Shown: positions 1-8,482 of the stretch, one piece after another
How positions within the stretch are numbered: the stretch's first letter is position 1
Layout: each line of letters starts with the position of its first letter
DNA from: Rhodospirillaceae bacterium
GTDB lineage: Bacteria > Pseudomonadota > Alphaproteobacteria > SHVP01
Reading direction: 5' to 3'
Length of the DNA: 64,000 nt
NCBI GenBank assembly: GCA_002722055.1
Contig: PBKD01000007.1
Span: 124,001 to 188,000 of the forward strand
Made by a program: the position numbers and the translations under genes
Notes under the pieces: model-generated
The model's input: the letters and a program-made list of their open reading frames with translations, nothing else
Told to the model about the DNA's origin: nothing
The model's database searches: none

Positions 1-1314
1 ATAACTATAGGATCCTATTTTTTTTATTTCTTTATTTAACATATTTTCTAGTTGACTAATATTACCTAATATTGAAATATTTTTTAACTCATCATAGCGC
101 AATGTATTTTTCAGTGTCTTAAATTTCCATATATTAGGAATCAAATAGGGAGGTACTTTCAAATCCTTTATAGTTTCGGAGGTTTTGCTCAGAGTGGATC
201 TTATGTACCTAGAGTAACCCAGGAAAAGCTCATCAGCTCCTTCTCCAGTAAGAATTACTTTAGATGTCTCTTTAGCATAGATACATAGAAGCATTAAGAA
301 AACGCATGCTCCATGAATTACAGGCATATCCATATGCCAGGTTGCTTTTTCAAGACTGCCTATAAAGTCATTTTCATTTAGAACTAATTCAAAATGTTTT
401 GTGCCATATTTATTTTTAATATAGTCTTGATATTTTTTTTCGCTGTTTGCATCTTCCAATGCCACAGAATATGTTCGAATATTTGAGTCATTTTTTGAGA
501 GTAATGCTGTAATATAGCTAGAATCTAGCCCGCCACTTAGTTGTATATTATATCCGACGTCACTTCTTGTATGTCTGATTATGCTATTATCTAATTCATA
601 TTCTATTTTTTCATAATCAATATAAGATGTAGGTTTAGATAGAGTATCTAAGTGATTATAGTACTCATAATTTCTTTTTTCTTCTTCTCTTTGAATTTGA
701 ATGTAGTTTCCAGCATTGACTCTTTTTACATCATTATAGATAGTTTCTTCGCCAGAAATATATCTGTACATTATTTGTTCATAGATTTTTTTCTCATTTA
801 TAGAAAGATTTTTTATATTAAGAAAAGCTTTTATTTCGCTTGAAAAAACTATACCTTCGTTTGTTTCTAGGTAAAAAAGTGGTTTTATACCTAATTGATC
901 TCTTACAGCGTAAGCTGTATATTTTTTATTGTCTACTAGAACAAATGCGAACATGCCTTCAAAAATATTAAAACTTTCTATACCCCATTTATCAAAAGCA
1001 TTTATTATTACTTCCGTATCGCCCTTTGACTTAAAAGTATAGCCCATTTTTATTAAGTCTGACCTTATCTCAAGATAATTATATATTTCTCCATTAAAAG
1101 TAATAGAATACCTATTATCTAAACTATAAAATGGTTGAGAGCTTTTTTTTAAGTCAATAATTGACAATCTTTTATGTGCTAATCCATACCAATCTTCTAT
1201 TGCTATTCCTTCTCCATCTGGTCCTCGATGGCTTAATGAGTCAATTATTTTTTTTAAAACTATTTTGTTAACTTTAAAATTTTTTTTTGGAAATACAGCA
1301 ACTATACCGCACAT
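1..1314 (-). CDS. asnB: Asparagine synthase (glutamine-hydrolysing), 3' end cut by window edge
   Basis: Reading the minus strand from the ATG at 1312-1314 gives 438 open codons that run to base 1 with no stop, so the C-terminus lies outside the window. Cys2 is the N-terminal nucleophile of a class II glutamine amidotransferase domain (MCGI start, then SHRGPDGEG and NGEIYNY motifs). A synthetase domain follows with the PP-loop SGGLDS at about residues 260-265 and a TGEGADEL motif. Family members are about 590-640 residues, so roughly 150-200 are missing. Such enzymes make asparagine, but copies inside O-antigen or capsule clusters often amidate sugars. Lying next to two glycosyltransferases, this copy could do either. 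Confidence 0.93.
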   Translation of the reverse strand, partial: MCGIVAVFPKKNFKVNKIVLKKIIDSLSHRGPDGEGIAIEDWYGLAHKRLSIIDLKKSSQPFYSLDNRYSITFNGEIYNYLEIRSDLIKMGYTFKSKGDTEVIINAFDKWGIESFNIFEGMFAFVLVDNKKYTAYAVRDQLGIKPLFYLETNEGIVFSSEIKAFLNIKNLSINEKKIYEQIMYRYISGEETIYNDVKRVNAGNYIQIQREEEKRNYEYYNHLDTLSKPTSYIDYEKIEYELDNSIIRHTRSDVGYNIQLSGGLDSSYITALLSKNDSNIRTYSVALEDANSEKKYQDYIKNKYGTKHFELVLNENDFIGSLEKATWHMDMPVIHGACVFLMLLCIYAKETSKVILTGEGADELFLGYSRYIRSTLSKTSETIKDLKVPPYLIPNIWKFKTLKNTLRYDELKNISILGNISQLENMLNKEIKKIGSYSY

Positions 1315-1352
1315 AAATGTTACCCTTTTTGATAAGTGTATATCTAAATTAA

Positions 1353-2438
1353 TTAAGAATTAAGAATATTATAAAATCTCATACAAAACTCTTGCTTAGC
1401 TTCAACAGATTTTAAATAATATAGATATTTACTTTGAGCTACCTCAGCTATTCTTATTGTTTCGCTATAATTGTCAATTGTTTCTTCCAATTTTTCAATC
1501 AAGTCAGAAAAATCCCAATTAAATGGTATATAAGTCTCATTCTGAATATAAAAATTAGGGTAAGTTTCAAGATGTTCCATATTAGGTTTAAGCAATATTC
1601 CCCCTTCTATAAAAGTCTCAAAATCTCTAAGTGAAAATTCACCCCAACCAAATGGTGAAACAACTATTTTACTATTTTTTATCTCTTTTATATACTTATA
1701 AATTGAAACTCTATCCAATTGATATTTTCTTTCCAATTTTTTTTTTAATAGTTTTCTATGAAATGCGATTGTCTCTCTGCTGTAATTTGTAGATATTCTA
1801 CAGAAAACGTCAATATCTCTTTCTATGCTTGGGCTTTTAAATAATTGAGGCCAATTTAAAAGTTGTTTGATTGGAATTTTTTTATATAAATTTGCTATGC
1901 GCCTTCCTATAAAACCATAATTTGCCAGACCATAGTTCCAAGAAACTTTAATTTTATCAATATATTCATTTTTAAGTATAGGTGTTGAATAAAATTCATC
2001 TGTATCAGTTACTTTAAAATTATTAAAGTAATAATCCGTATGTATTCTGCCTCCATAAAATTTATTCTTATATAAATCTTTATTTTTTAAAATCATATTT
2101 TTTAAGTAAATGTCAATATATGGCAGAACCTGTGTTTTGATTGGAGAAGTACTATCATAGTTATCGCAGTAAAATATCTTTATTTTTTTTTTATTTAATT
2201 TATCTAGAGTTTCAATCACATAATTAGGTCTAAGAGTCCAATCCTTTCCAAAAAATTTCGCATTTATTAGTAAATAATCACAGTTAGTAATAGTCTCATT
2301 TAAATTATTATATAGTTTAAAGCTAATACCAATATCATTTAATATATCCTTATTTGTAATTATCGGCGATAAAAATCCTATAATATTTTGTGTTTTAATT
2401 TGAGGTGTAAGTATATGAAGCTTTATGTTATCAGTCAT
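1353..2438 (-). CDS. Putative glycosyltransferase, CgeB/group 1-like
   Basis: 361 residues, no signal peptide or membrane segment. The C-terminal third contains a stretch (FGWGEFSLRDFE, then EGGILLKP) that resembles the nucleotide-sugar-binding half of CgeB-like and exostosin-like GT-B transferases. The N-terminal half is divergent and I do not recognise it. It lies 6 bases downstream of the GT4 gene on the same strand and upstream of asnB, so it is probably the last or near-last sugar transferase of this operon. Donor and acceptor cannot be read from the sequence. The glycosyltransferase call rests on one motif region plus context. Confidence 0.62.
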   Translation of the reverse strand: MTDNIKLHILTPQIKTQNIIGFLSPIITNKDILNDIGISFKLYNNLNETITNCDYLLINAKFFGKDWTLRPNYVIETLDKLNKKKIKIFYCDNYDSTSPIKTQVLPYIDIYLKNMILKNKDLYKNKFYGGRIHTDYYFNNFKVTDTDEFYSTPILKNEYIDKIKVSWNYGLANYGFIGRRIANLYKKIPIKQLLNWPQLFKSPSIERDIDVFCRISTNYSRETIAFHRKLLKKKLERKYQLDRVSIYKYIKEIKNSKIVVSPFGWGEFSLRDFETFIEGGILLKPNMEHLETYPNFYIQNETYIPFNWDFSDLIEKLEETIDNYSETIRIAEVAQSKYLYYLKSVEAKQEFCMRFYNILNS

Positions 2439-2444
2439 AATAAT

Positions 2445-3530
2445 TTAATCTACTAAATCAATCCAGTGTGAATCAAAGTCAGATTTAGAATAATGCATAC
2501 TATAATCTATCATTAAATTCTTAGATAATTTAGATTTAAAATTATAATCATTTGATAGTTTTTCCATAGATCTAGTGAGTAAATCTATATCATTAATTGG
2601 AAAAATAATACAATTATGGTTATTTTTTAAAAAATTTATTGAATCAGAAGCTTGGTTCGAGACGATTATTGGTTTGGCTGCAGATATTGCTTCTAATAAT
2701 GCGTTAGAAGTTCCTTCATACCTTGATGATAGTATAAAAATAGAGTGTTTTTTTAGTAATTCATATATATTCGCATTATAAACCCAGAAAATATTTTTAT
2801 CTATACCAAGAGAAGATGCAAGTTTTTGGAGATTTCGTTTTTCTTTTCCAATACCAGCTATAGTTAAGGAGTAAGAGGAGAAGGACTTATTATTATTTAT
2901 TAAATTAGCAAAAGCCTTGATTAATATATCGTGACCTTTTTGCTCAGTTAATTTTCCAACTGAAAGAAAGTTTTTTTTGTTAGTGTATGAAAGATTTTGT
3001 GGAATAGGAAGAGGGTTTGGTGAGTATATTATTTTTTTTAAAAAAATATTTTTTTTATAATATTTTATTGCAAGCTTTGAATTAGCAGTCAGAATATCAG
3101 CTAGAGGGTAAGTAAGAAACTTGAGTAAATGCCAAATAAACTTTTGATCTTGTTTATAAGGATTATTTCTTTCACTAATAATAATCTTATTTTTCAAGAA
3201 TAAAGAAGCAATAATAGTAATTATATTTGTTTCTGTAACAAAAGATATACAAGTTTCGAATTTTTGATTTTTCAAGGTTTTTCTTAACGTCTTTATTCTA
3301 GAATAATTATTAATTATTGCATTAAAAATATTTTTTGAGTTAGATAATTTATCTAACGGTATTCTTTTTATTTTTTCATTCAATTTATAAAAATCAGATT
3401 TTTTACTAGAAAAAGTTATTATAGTAACGTCATAGCCTATAGATACTAGTTTTTCACTGGTCAGAGTTACAACGTTTTGAGCACCTCCTGCACTTAAATT
3501 GCTACATATAAAAACAATTCTTTTTTTCAT
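2445..3530 (-). CDS. Glycosyltransferase family 4
   Basis: 361 residues. The N-terminus (SNLSAGGAQNVV) is the typical first Rossmann unit of GT4 enzymes with its Gly-Gly-Ala/Glu acceptor loop. The C-terminal half carries SVGKLTEQKGHD, the usual start of the donor domain, and SSRYEGTSNALLEA, which contains the E-x7-E-type retaining-transferase motif. It is cytoplasmic or peripheral to the inner membrane and transfers a sugar from a nucleotide donor to a growing lipid-linked glycan. It sits 25 bases downstream of neuA, within a short AAAGATA repeat tract that contains a decoy ATG just before the true start. The linkage it makes is unknown. Confidence 0.88.
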   Translation of the reverse strand: MKKRIVFICSNLSAGGAQNVVTLTSEKLVSIGYDVTIITFSSKKSDFYKLNEKIKRIPLDKLSNSKNIFNAIINNYSRIKTLRKTLKNQKFETCISFVTETNIITIIASLFLKNKIIISERNNPYKQDQKFIWHLLKFLTYPLADILTANSKLAIKYYKKNIFLKKIIYSPNPLPIPQNLSYTNKKNFLSVGKLTEQKGHDILIKAFANLINNNKSFSSYSLTIAGIGKEKRNLQKLASSLGIDKNIFWVYNANIYELLKKHSIFILSSRYEGTSNALLEAISAAKPIIVSNQASDSINFLKNNHNCIIFPINDIDLLTRSMEKLSNDYNFKSKLSKNLMIDYSMHYSKSDFDSHWIDLVD

Positions 3531-3538
3531 TTATCTTT

Positions 3539-3564
3539 CATTTATCTTTTATCTTTTATCTTTT
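3539..3564 (-). repeat. AAAGATA heptamer repeats at the neuA/GT4 junction, with a 4-codon decoy ORF
   Basis: On the minus strand the heptamer AAAGATA occurs three times in a row from the last codons of neuA, then once more after a 4-base break. The unit AAAGATAAATG is present twice. The first ATG (3539-3541) opens a mini-ORF of four codons whose TGA overlaps the real GT4 ATG at 3528-3530. Seen directly; any regulatory role is inference. Confidence 0.7.
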
Positions 3565-4248
3565 ATTATAACCATAATGCTTCATTAGTGCCTCGGCAGT
3601 TAAAAGGTCTTCTATAGTATCAATATCAATAGATTCCCAGAATGCCATTTCATAAGTAAATATTTTGTTAGAATATAGTTTGCCAGACAAAATTGTCTTA
3701 GTTGAATTAATAAGAATTGCTGGACCATTACGAACAACTATTTGTTGTGAATTATTATCTTCAAAATTTTTTGCTTCTCCGTTACTATCAATTCTATATA
3801 ATTTATTTGAATAAAATTTAGAAGGAAGCTTAGATACACTAACAACTGTGCAATCTTTGTTCTGGTTGAATAGATTAAGAGAGTCATCTATATGATTTTC
3901 TTTTCTTAATGGTGATGTAGGTTGTAATAAAGTAATTGAATTTATTTTAATTTGCTTTTTAAGATAATAGTCTAAAGCATTTTTAATGACAGGTAACGTT
4001 TTGGTATCATCTTTTGCAAGTTCTTTTGGTCTTAAAAATGGTACTTCTAATCCAAGTTGCTGACCAGTTTTTGCGATCTTTTCATTATCCGTTGATAGCA
4101 TTACAATATCAAGTTTACTAAGCAATGCTGATTTTGCTGTCCAATAAATAAGGGGCATACCAGCGCAAGGATAAATATTTTTATTCTTGAGTCTCTTTGA
4201 TTCTCCTCTAGCTGTTATTATGCCTAAATTTATTCCTATATTATGCAT
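3556..4248 (-). CDS. neuA: Acylneuraminate (nonulosonate) cytidylyltransferase
   Basis: 230 residues, the normal length for a single-domain CMP-sialic acid synthetase. It activates a nonulosonic acid with CTP to give the CMP-sugar used by glycosyltransferases. Visible family motifs are ITARGESKRL near the N-terminus (nucleotide loop), LQPTSPLR at about 110, and RNGPAI and ESIDIDTIEDL near the C-terminus. The loop reads RGESK where the usual form is RGGSK. It lies 15 bases after neuC on the same strand, completing neuB-neuC-neuA. Whether the substrate is Neu5Ac, legionaminate or pseudaminate cannot be decided by eye. Confidence 0.87.
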   Translation of the reverse strand: MHNIGINLGIITARGESKRLKNKNIYPCAGMPLIYWTAKSALLSKLDIVMLSTDNEKIAKTGQQLGLEVPFLRPKELAKDDTKTLPVIKNALDYYLKKQIKINSITLLQPTSPLRKENHIDDSLNLFNQNKDCTVVSVSKLPSKFYSNKLYRIDSNGEAKNFEDNNSQQIVVRNGPAILINSTKTILSGKLYSNKIFTYEMAFWESIDIDTIEDLLTAEALMKHYGYNKR

Positions 4249-4263
4249 ATAAAATCTACTTTT

Positions 4264-5421
4264 TTAGTAAGTGATCCTTTTTTGGATAGATACTTTTTTT
4301 GAAGAGAGAATTTTAGCTATTTTTTCTCCACTAAATCCATCACCGTAAATTTTTTTTGATTGAAATGGCCCGTGGTCAATTTGAGACTTTATAGCTTTTA
4401 TAATATTATTTTCAGAGTAATCTATATCTAAAACATTTTCTCCTCTTTCTCTACCTGCTTGTCTTGTTCCAATGTTTACAGCAGGAGTTCCTATAAATGC
4501 TCCCTCACGTATACCGCTAGAAGAATTCCCTACTAAACACAAAGTCCTTTTCATTAGTTGTATATAAATTTCCATTGGAAGGTTTTTAAAAAAATGAATT
4601 TTTGCAGAGTCTCCTCTCTCCCTCCATGTTCTTATTCCTTTTGCTAAGTCTTCAGATCCTGCGTCAGCATTTGGCCATAAAACTATTGCTGGAAAACCTA
4701 TTTTTTTTACTGCATTAAGAGTATTAAGTATTTGCTCCTTTCCATGCCCATATTCTGTTGTAACTGGATGTTGAGAAACAAGTATAAACTCACTATCAAT
4801 ATCTATTTTTTCTCCTACGCCCTGATCAAATATTCTATTTGATATTTTTGTGTATGGTTCTGCTTCTGTTAAAATATCTTTAACTATATCAATTCTAGGG
4901 CATCCTACTAAATGAACATTTTCTTTTTCTTCACCCATCCTCACAATTCTATCATAGGCTTGTTTAGACGATGGAAAATGTATATGGGCAAATTTTGTAA
5001 TTGCATGCCGAATTGACTCATCAATAGTTCCGCTTACTTCCCCACCCATTGTATGAGCTAATGGAATATTCATGTATGCTGCAGATATAGCTGTGGCCAT
5101 GGTCTCAAATCTATCTCCAACTGTTAATACTATATCTGGTTCAAGATCTTCAAATAATGGTGGTATATTTAGTAAACCAACTCCTGTTGATTGAGCCATT
5201 GTGGTAGGGGACTCTCCTTCTATGAGCATATTTACTTTTCCATCTATATTAAAACCATCTTTCCTAATTAAATCAATAACCGAACCATAACGACTTAACA
5301 ATGCAGATGCTCCAACGATTAATTGTAATTGAAGGTTAGAATCTAGAGATATAGATTTTAATACTGATCTTATGCTAGAGTAATTTGCCCTAGAACCAAT
5401 AACAACACAAATTTTTTTCAT
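4264..5421 (-). CDS. neuC: UDP-N-acetylglucosamine 2-epimerase, hydrolysing (NeuC/LegG type)
   Basis: 385 residues, the usual length of the hydrolysing 2-epimerase. It converts a UDP-HexNAc to free ManNAc (NeuC) or the 2,4-diacetamido-trideoxy analogue (LegG). Family signatures are visible: TVGDRFETMA, AHTMGGEVSGTIDES followed by RHAITK and HIHFPSS, and GNSSSGIREG with a later NIGTRQAGRERG. The ATG overlaps the neuB stop by four bases, so neuB and neuC are translationally coupled. Its product would be condensed with PEP by the neighbouring synthase. NeuC versus LegG is left open. Confidence 0.9.
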   Translation of the reverse strand: MKKICVVIGSRANYSSIRSVLKSISLDSNLQLQLIVGASALLSRYGSVIDLIRKDGFNIDGKVNMLIEGESPTTMAQSTGVGLLNIPPLFEDLEPDIVLTVGDRFETMATAISAAYMNIPLAHTMGGEVSGTIDESIRHAITKFAHIHFPSSKQAYDRIVRMGEEKENVHLVGCPRIDIVKDILTEAEPYTKISNRIFDQGVGEKIDIDSEFILVSQHPVTTEYGHGKEQILNTLNAVKKIGFPAIVLWPNADAGSEDLAKGIRTWRERGDSAKIHFFKNLPMEIYIQLMKRTLCLVGNSSSGIREGAFIGTPAVNIGTRQAGRERGENVLDIDYSENNIIKAIKSQIDHGPFQSKKIYGDGFSGEKIAKILSSKKVSIQKRITY

Positions 5422-6410
5422 TCTAAATCATCCCAAGTCAATAATTGGTCTACTTGAATTTCTTTCTTTACTTTTTTATTAATTACACTTTTATATTTAT
5501 TAGCATTAATTCCAGTTCCAGGTTTTTTAAAATTTAAATCTTTTATTTCAAGAATTTTTCCTATTGGTAAATTTCTTGAGGCAACAATACTTTTTTCAAA
5601 TATTTCTTTCATTTCTTTATAATCAGATATATCATCTTTATCAATTTTAGAATTAATTATAATTGATGTCTCTCTAATCATTTCAACAAAAGATTTGAAT
5701 TTATCTACTTCCATAGCATTGGGTGCATCACTTCCATACATCATATTAGATAGAGTTAAATGTTTTTCAATTACCTCTGCTCCTTTTACAACGGCAGATA
5801 TTCCAGCAGCAAATCCAAGTGTATGATCTGAAAAACCTATTTTTGCAATGTGTGAGTATTTTGACTTCATTGATTCAATTACATTAAGACCTACCTTTTC
5901 TGGTGGGCATGGATAAATTGAACTACATTGCATTACAGTAAGATGCTGCGTGGACTTAAGAATACTTAAAGCTTGATCAATTTCATTAAAATTACTCATG
6001 CCAGTAGAAATAAAAACTTCTTTTTTTGTAGACATTATTTTTTCAATTAAAGGAAAATTTGTTACTTCACCAGATGCGATTTTATAAGCATCAATATTTA
6101 TTGATTCAAGCAACTCAACTGCTTTAATTGAAAATGGGGAAGATAGAAATGATAAGTTATTCTTGTTTGCTATTTCTTTCAATTTTGCCCATTGATATAC
6201 CGAAAAAGATGTTCTTTCAAAATATGAATATCTATCTTCATCGGAAAAATAAGATGGTGATGGGGCATTTCTCAAAGTTTCTTCATTAGCTATATGCGTC
6301 TGAAATTTTACAATATCAGCCCCTACTTCTGCAGCAGCTTCAATCAATTTACAAGCATTACCGAATGATCCATCGTGAACTGAACCAATTTCAGCTATTA
6401 TTTTAACCAT
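5418..6410 (-). CDS. neuB: N-acetylneuraminate/nonulosonate synthase (first copy)
   Basis: 330 residues. The N-terminal NeuB TIM barrel is followed by a C-terminal SAF (antifreeze-like) domain from about residue 265. It condenses a six-carbon N-acyl-mannosamine-type sugar with phosphoenolpyruvate to a nine-carbon acid. The two metal-ligand histidines sit in GFSDHTLG and VIEKHLTL. Where many relatives have NHNG near the N-terminus this protein reads VHDG, and the loop after the second His reads MYGSDA, unlike the second copy at 7253-8311. First gene of a neuB-neuC-neuA run with overlapping ends. The 154 bases upstream should contain its promoter. Confidence 0.9.
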   Translation of the reverse strand: MVKIIAEIGSVHDGSFGNACKLIEAAAEVGADIVKFQTHIANEETLRNAPSPSYFSDEDRYSYFERTSFSVYQWAKLKEIANKNNLSFLSSPFSIKAVELLESINIDAYKIASGEVTNFPLIEKIMSTKKEVFISTGMSNFNEIDQALSILKSTQHLTVMQCSSIYPCPPEKVGLNVIESMKSKYSHIAKIGFSDHTLGFAAGISAVVKGAEVIEKHLTLSNMMYGSDAPNAMEVDKFKSFVEMIRETSIIINSKIDKDDISDYKEMKEIFEKSIVASRNLPIGKILEIKDLNFKKPGTGINANKYKSVINKKVKKEIQVDQLLTWDDLE

Positions 6411-6564
6411 AGTCTACCAAACCCGATAATTATAAAGTTATATATTAATATATGTTTTCTTAATTATATACAAAATTTTAACAAAATATTTTTTCTATTT
6501 TAAATTTTCTATGCAAGGTATCTTAAAAAATTATATAAAGAATAAAAAAAAGAATTTGTGATGT

Positions 6565-7245
6565 TTAATCAAAATATTTTGAGGGCCTATCTATGTTCAT
6601 TAGGAGGTCTATTACGCTCATATTAGCCTCAAATCCCTTATAATTCTGGCTGTAAAAAGGATGTATAAAATTATGATATTCAATATTGATAGATTCATTT
6701 TCAAATTTTTTTTCATTTAAGTAATTTTTTCCATTAGGGCCAGATAAATATTTTGAAGTATCAAAGTGCTTGCAAATTTCTAATATAAGGTCAGATTTAT
6801 TTTCTTTGAAAGGTTTTAGTTCCGAAGTTCTTATAATTTTAGTATCTATTTCTAAGATGTCAAAAAAGCAAATAGTTGTTTCATAACTTAAATCAGCTAG
6901 ATTTAACCATTTTTTTTTAAGAATATTTTCTATTAAAGGGAATATTTTTTCAAAGTTTTTAGCTTTTGTGTAGACCTGTTTAATTGATTTTAAATGCTTA
7001 ATATTCCAGTTTTGACTGTAGTCTATTTCAATCTGATTAATATTTTTTTCGTAAAGTATTTTCTTTGTAATAACTGGAACAGTAATCCAGGACCAGCCAA
7101 TATTTGTACGAATTTTGTTTCTATTTTGAAAACTATTTTTTTGATATTGTACTGTGTCTAAGATTATGAAAATGTCACTTTTTGCTATACGATCGTAATA
7201 TCCTAGCCAAGGAAAATATGCAGGTTGATGAATACTTAAAATCAT
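6565..7245 (-). CDS. WbqC family protein
   Basis: 226 residues, soluble. The N-terminus (ILSIHQPAYFPWLGYYDRI) is the diagnostic start of the WbqC family, and the downstream NSFQNRNKI and YLSGPNGKNYL pieces also match it. The family occurs in O-antigen, capsule and nonulosonate gene clusters. Its biochemical role is not established to my knowledge; proposals include transfer of an acyl or amino-acid group to a sugar. It lies 7 bases after the second synthase and is surely cotranscribed with it, which ties it to nonulosonate modification in this organism. Confidence 0.85.
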   Translation of the reverse strand: MILSIHQPAYFPWLGYYDRIAKSDIFIILDTVQYQKNSFQNRNKIRTNIGWSWITVPVITKKILYEKNINQIEIDYSQNWNIKHLKSIKQVYTKAKNFEKIFPLIENILKKKWLNLADLSYETTICFFDILEIDTKIIRTSELKPFKENKSDLILEICKHFDTSKYLSGPNGKNYLNEKKFENESINIEYHNFIHPFYSQNYKGFEANMSVIDLLMNIDRPSKYFD

Positions 7246-7252
7246 TTTTTTA

Positions 7253-8311
7253 TCAGGAAAAAAGTAAATCAGATAATTCTATTCCAGTATTTTCAGATAT
7301 ATTATGTTTAACCTTTTGGCCAACCATTAAATCCCAGTTTTCTAAAAAGCTTCCTGAATCAGATCTTTTAAATTTTACAGTTTCTTCAGATAGCAGTTCC
7401 CCAGGCTTAATATCTCTAGCAGCAACAATTCTTCTGCGCATTATTTTTTTAACTTCTAATTCTTTTTCAGACGGGTTAATTTTACCGTTACCTATGGCTT
7501 TTTCTGCAAATCTAATTCCATCAACTAGCTCTTTCATTTCGCTAGTATCAAGCGAGAACCAATGGTCTGGACCAGGAAGGTTATGATCGAGTGTAAAATG
7601 TTTTTCAATTACTTTTGCTCCTAATGAAACTGATATTATTGAAGCTAATGGGCCAATAGAATGATCTGAAAAGCCCCAAATGATTTCAGGGTATAGTTTC
7701 TTTAGAGTGATTATTTGGCTTATATTTAATAGTGAAGGTTCTGTGGGATAAAGAGAAACACAATGAAGAACAATTAATTTAGATGTATATTTACTTACTG
7801 TATTTATAATCCTATCAACTTCACTAACAGTTGCCATTCCTTTAGATAGAATTATAGGCAGACCACTTTTAGCATATTCAATTATATTTGGGAGATTATC
7901 AAAATCATCAGAACCTACTTTAATTCCTTTTAGTCCTAAATCTAACATCATATTTAAATTAGGTTTGTCTTGGACAGTAGTTAAGAAAAGTATACCAGTC
8001 TCATCGCAATATTCCATTAACTCAATCCATTGACTTCGTGAGAATTCAAGGTTTTTGAACATTTCAAATTCACTAACTGTAACTTCTTTCCCTTGAGATT
8101 GAAAAGTAAATTTCTTAGTTTTATCAGCACAAAATTCCTCTGCTGTATAAGTTTGGAATTTAATACAATCACAGCCTAATTCATAAGCTTTCTTAACCAT
8201 TTTTTTGGCTAAAGATAGATCGCCATTATGGTTACTTCCAGCTTCAGCAATTATAAAAGTTGGTGAATTTTCGCTAATAATATGTTTGCCAATTTTGATC
8301 ATACTAGTCAT
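7253..8311 (-). CDS. neuB: Nonulosonate synthase, NeuB/LegI type (second copy, with SAF domain)
   Basis: 352 residues, NeuB barrel plus C-terminal SAF domain. The N-terminal AEAGSNHNGD is the canonical form and the metal histidines lie in GFSDHSIG and VIEKHFTL. The loop after the second His reads LPGPDHWFSLD, which looks more like Neu/Leg synthases than pseudaminate synthases, where the equivalent is usually a PDS-AFS type. Two in-frame ATGs, at 8311 and 8302, are possible starts. It is divergent from pseB across 159-171 bases. With the copy at 5418 this window encodes two different synthases but only one cytidylyltransferase. Confidence 0.88.
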   Translation of the reverse strand: MTSMIKIGKHIISENSPTFIIAEAGSNHNGDLSLAKKMVKKAYELGCDCIKFQTYTAEEFCADKTKKFTFQSQGKEVTVSEFEMFKNLEFSRSQWIELMEYCDETGILFLTTVQDKPNLNMMLDLGLKGIKVGSDDFDNLPNIIEYAKSGLPIILSKGMATVSEVDRIINTVSKYTSKLIVLHCVSLYPTEPSLLNISQIITLKKLYPEIIWGFSDHSIGPLASIISVSLGAKVIEKHFTLDHNLPGPDHWFSLDTSEMKELVDGIRFAEKAIGNGKINPSEKELEVKKIMRRRIVAARDIKPGELLSEETVKFKRSDSGSFLENWDLMVGQKVKHNISENTGIELSDLLFS

Positions 8312-8367
8312 ACTCTTAACATCTTAAACTCTAAAATCAATATTTGGGAGTGTTTATTATATATTAT

Positions 8368-8397
8368 AGTCCTCAAATTAAGGACTTTTAGGTCCTT
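8368..8397. promoter_or_regulatory. Overlapping inverted repeats between divergent synthase and pseB genes
   Basis: AGTCCT (8368-8373) pairs with AGGACT (8381-8386) across a 7-base loop. The same middle segment, AAGGAC (8380-8385), can instead pair with GTCCTT (8392-8397). The two hairpins exclude each other. Equally, the three segments could be alternating operator half-sites between two divergent operons. Seen directly; the regulatory role is inference. Confidence 0.4.
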
Positions 8398-8482
8398 GTA
8401 GGTAAAAAAAGCAGAAATTAGACTTTAAATCAGTATTCTGTCAGTATAATAAGCTATAAATTAATTTTTCTTGAGTATTTAT

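Noticed and set aside
652-843. 63-codon plus-strand frame
   Set aside because: It lies antisense inside asnB, which has full family motifs on the minus strand; the translation is low-complexity Phe/Ile/Ser.
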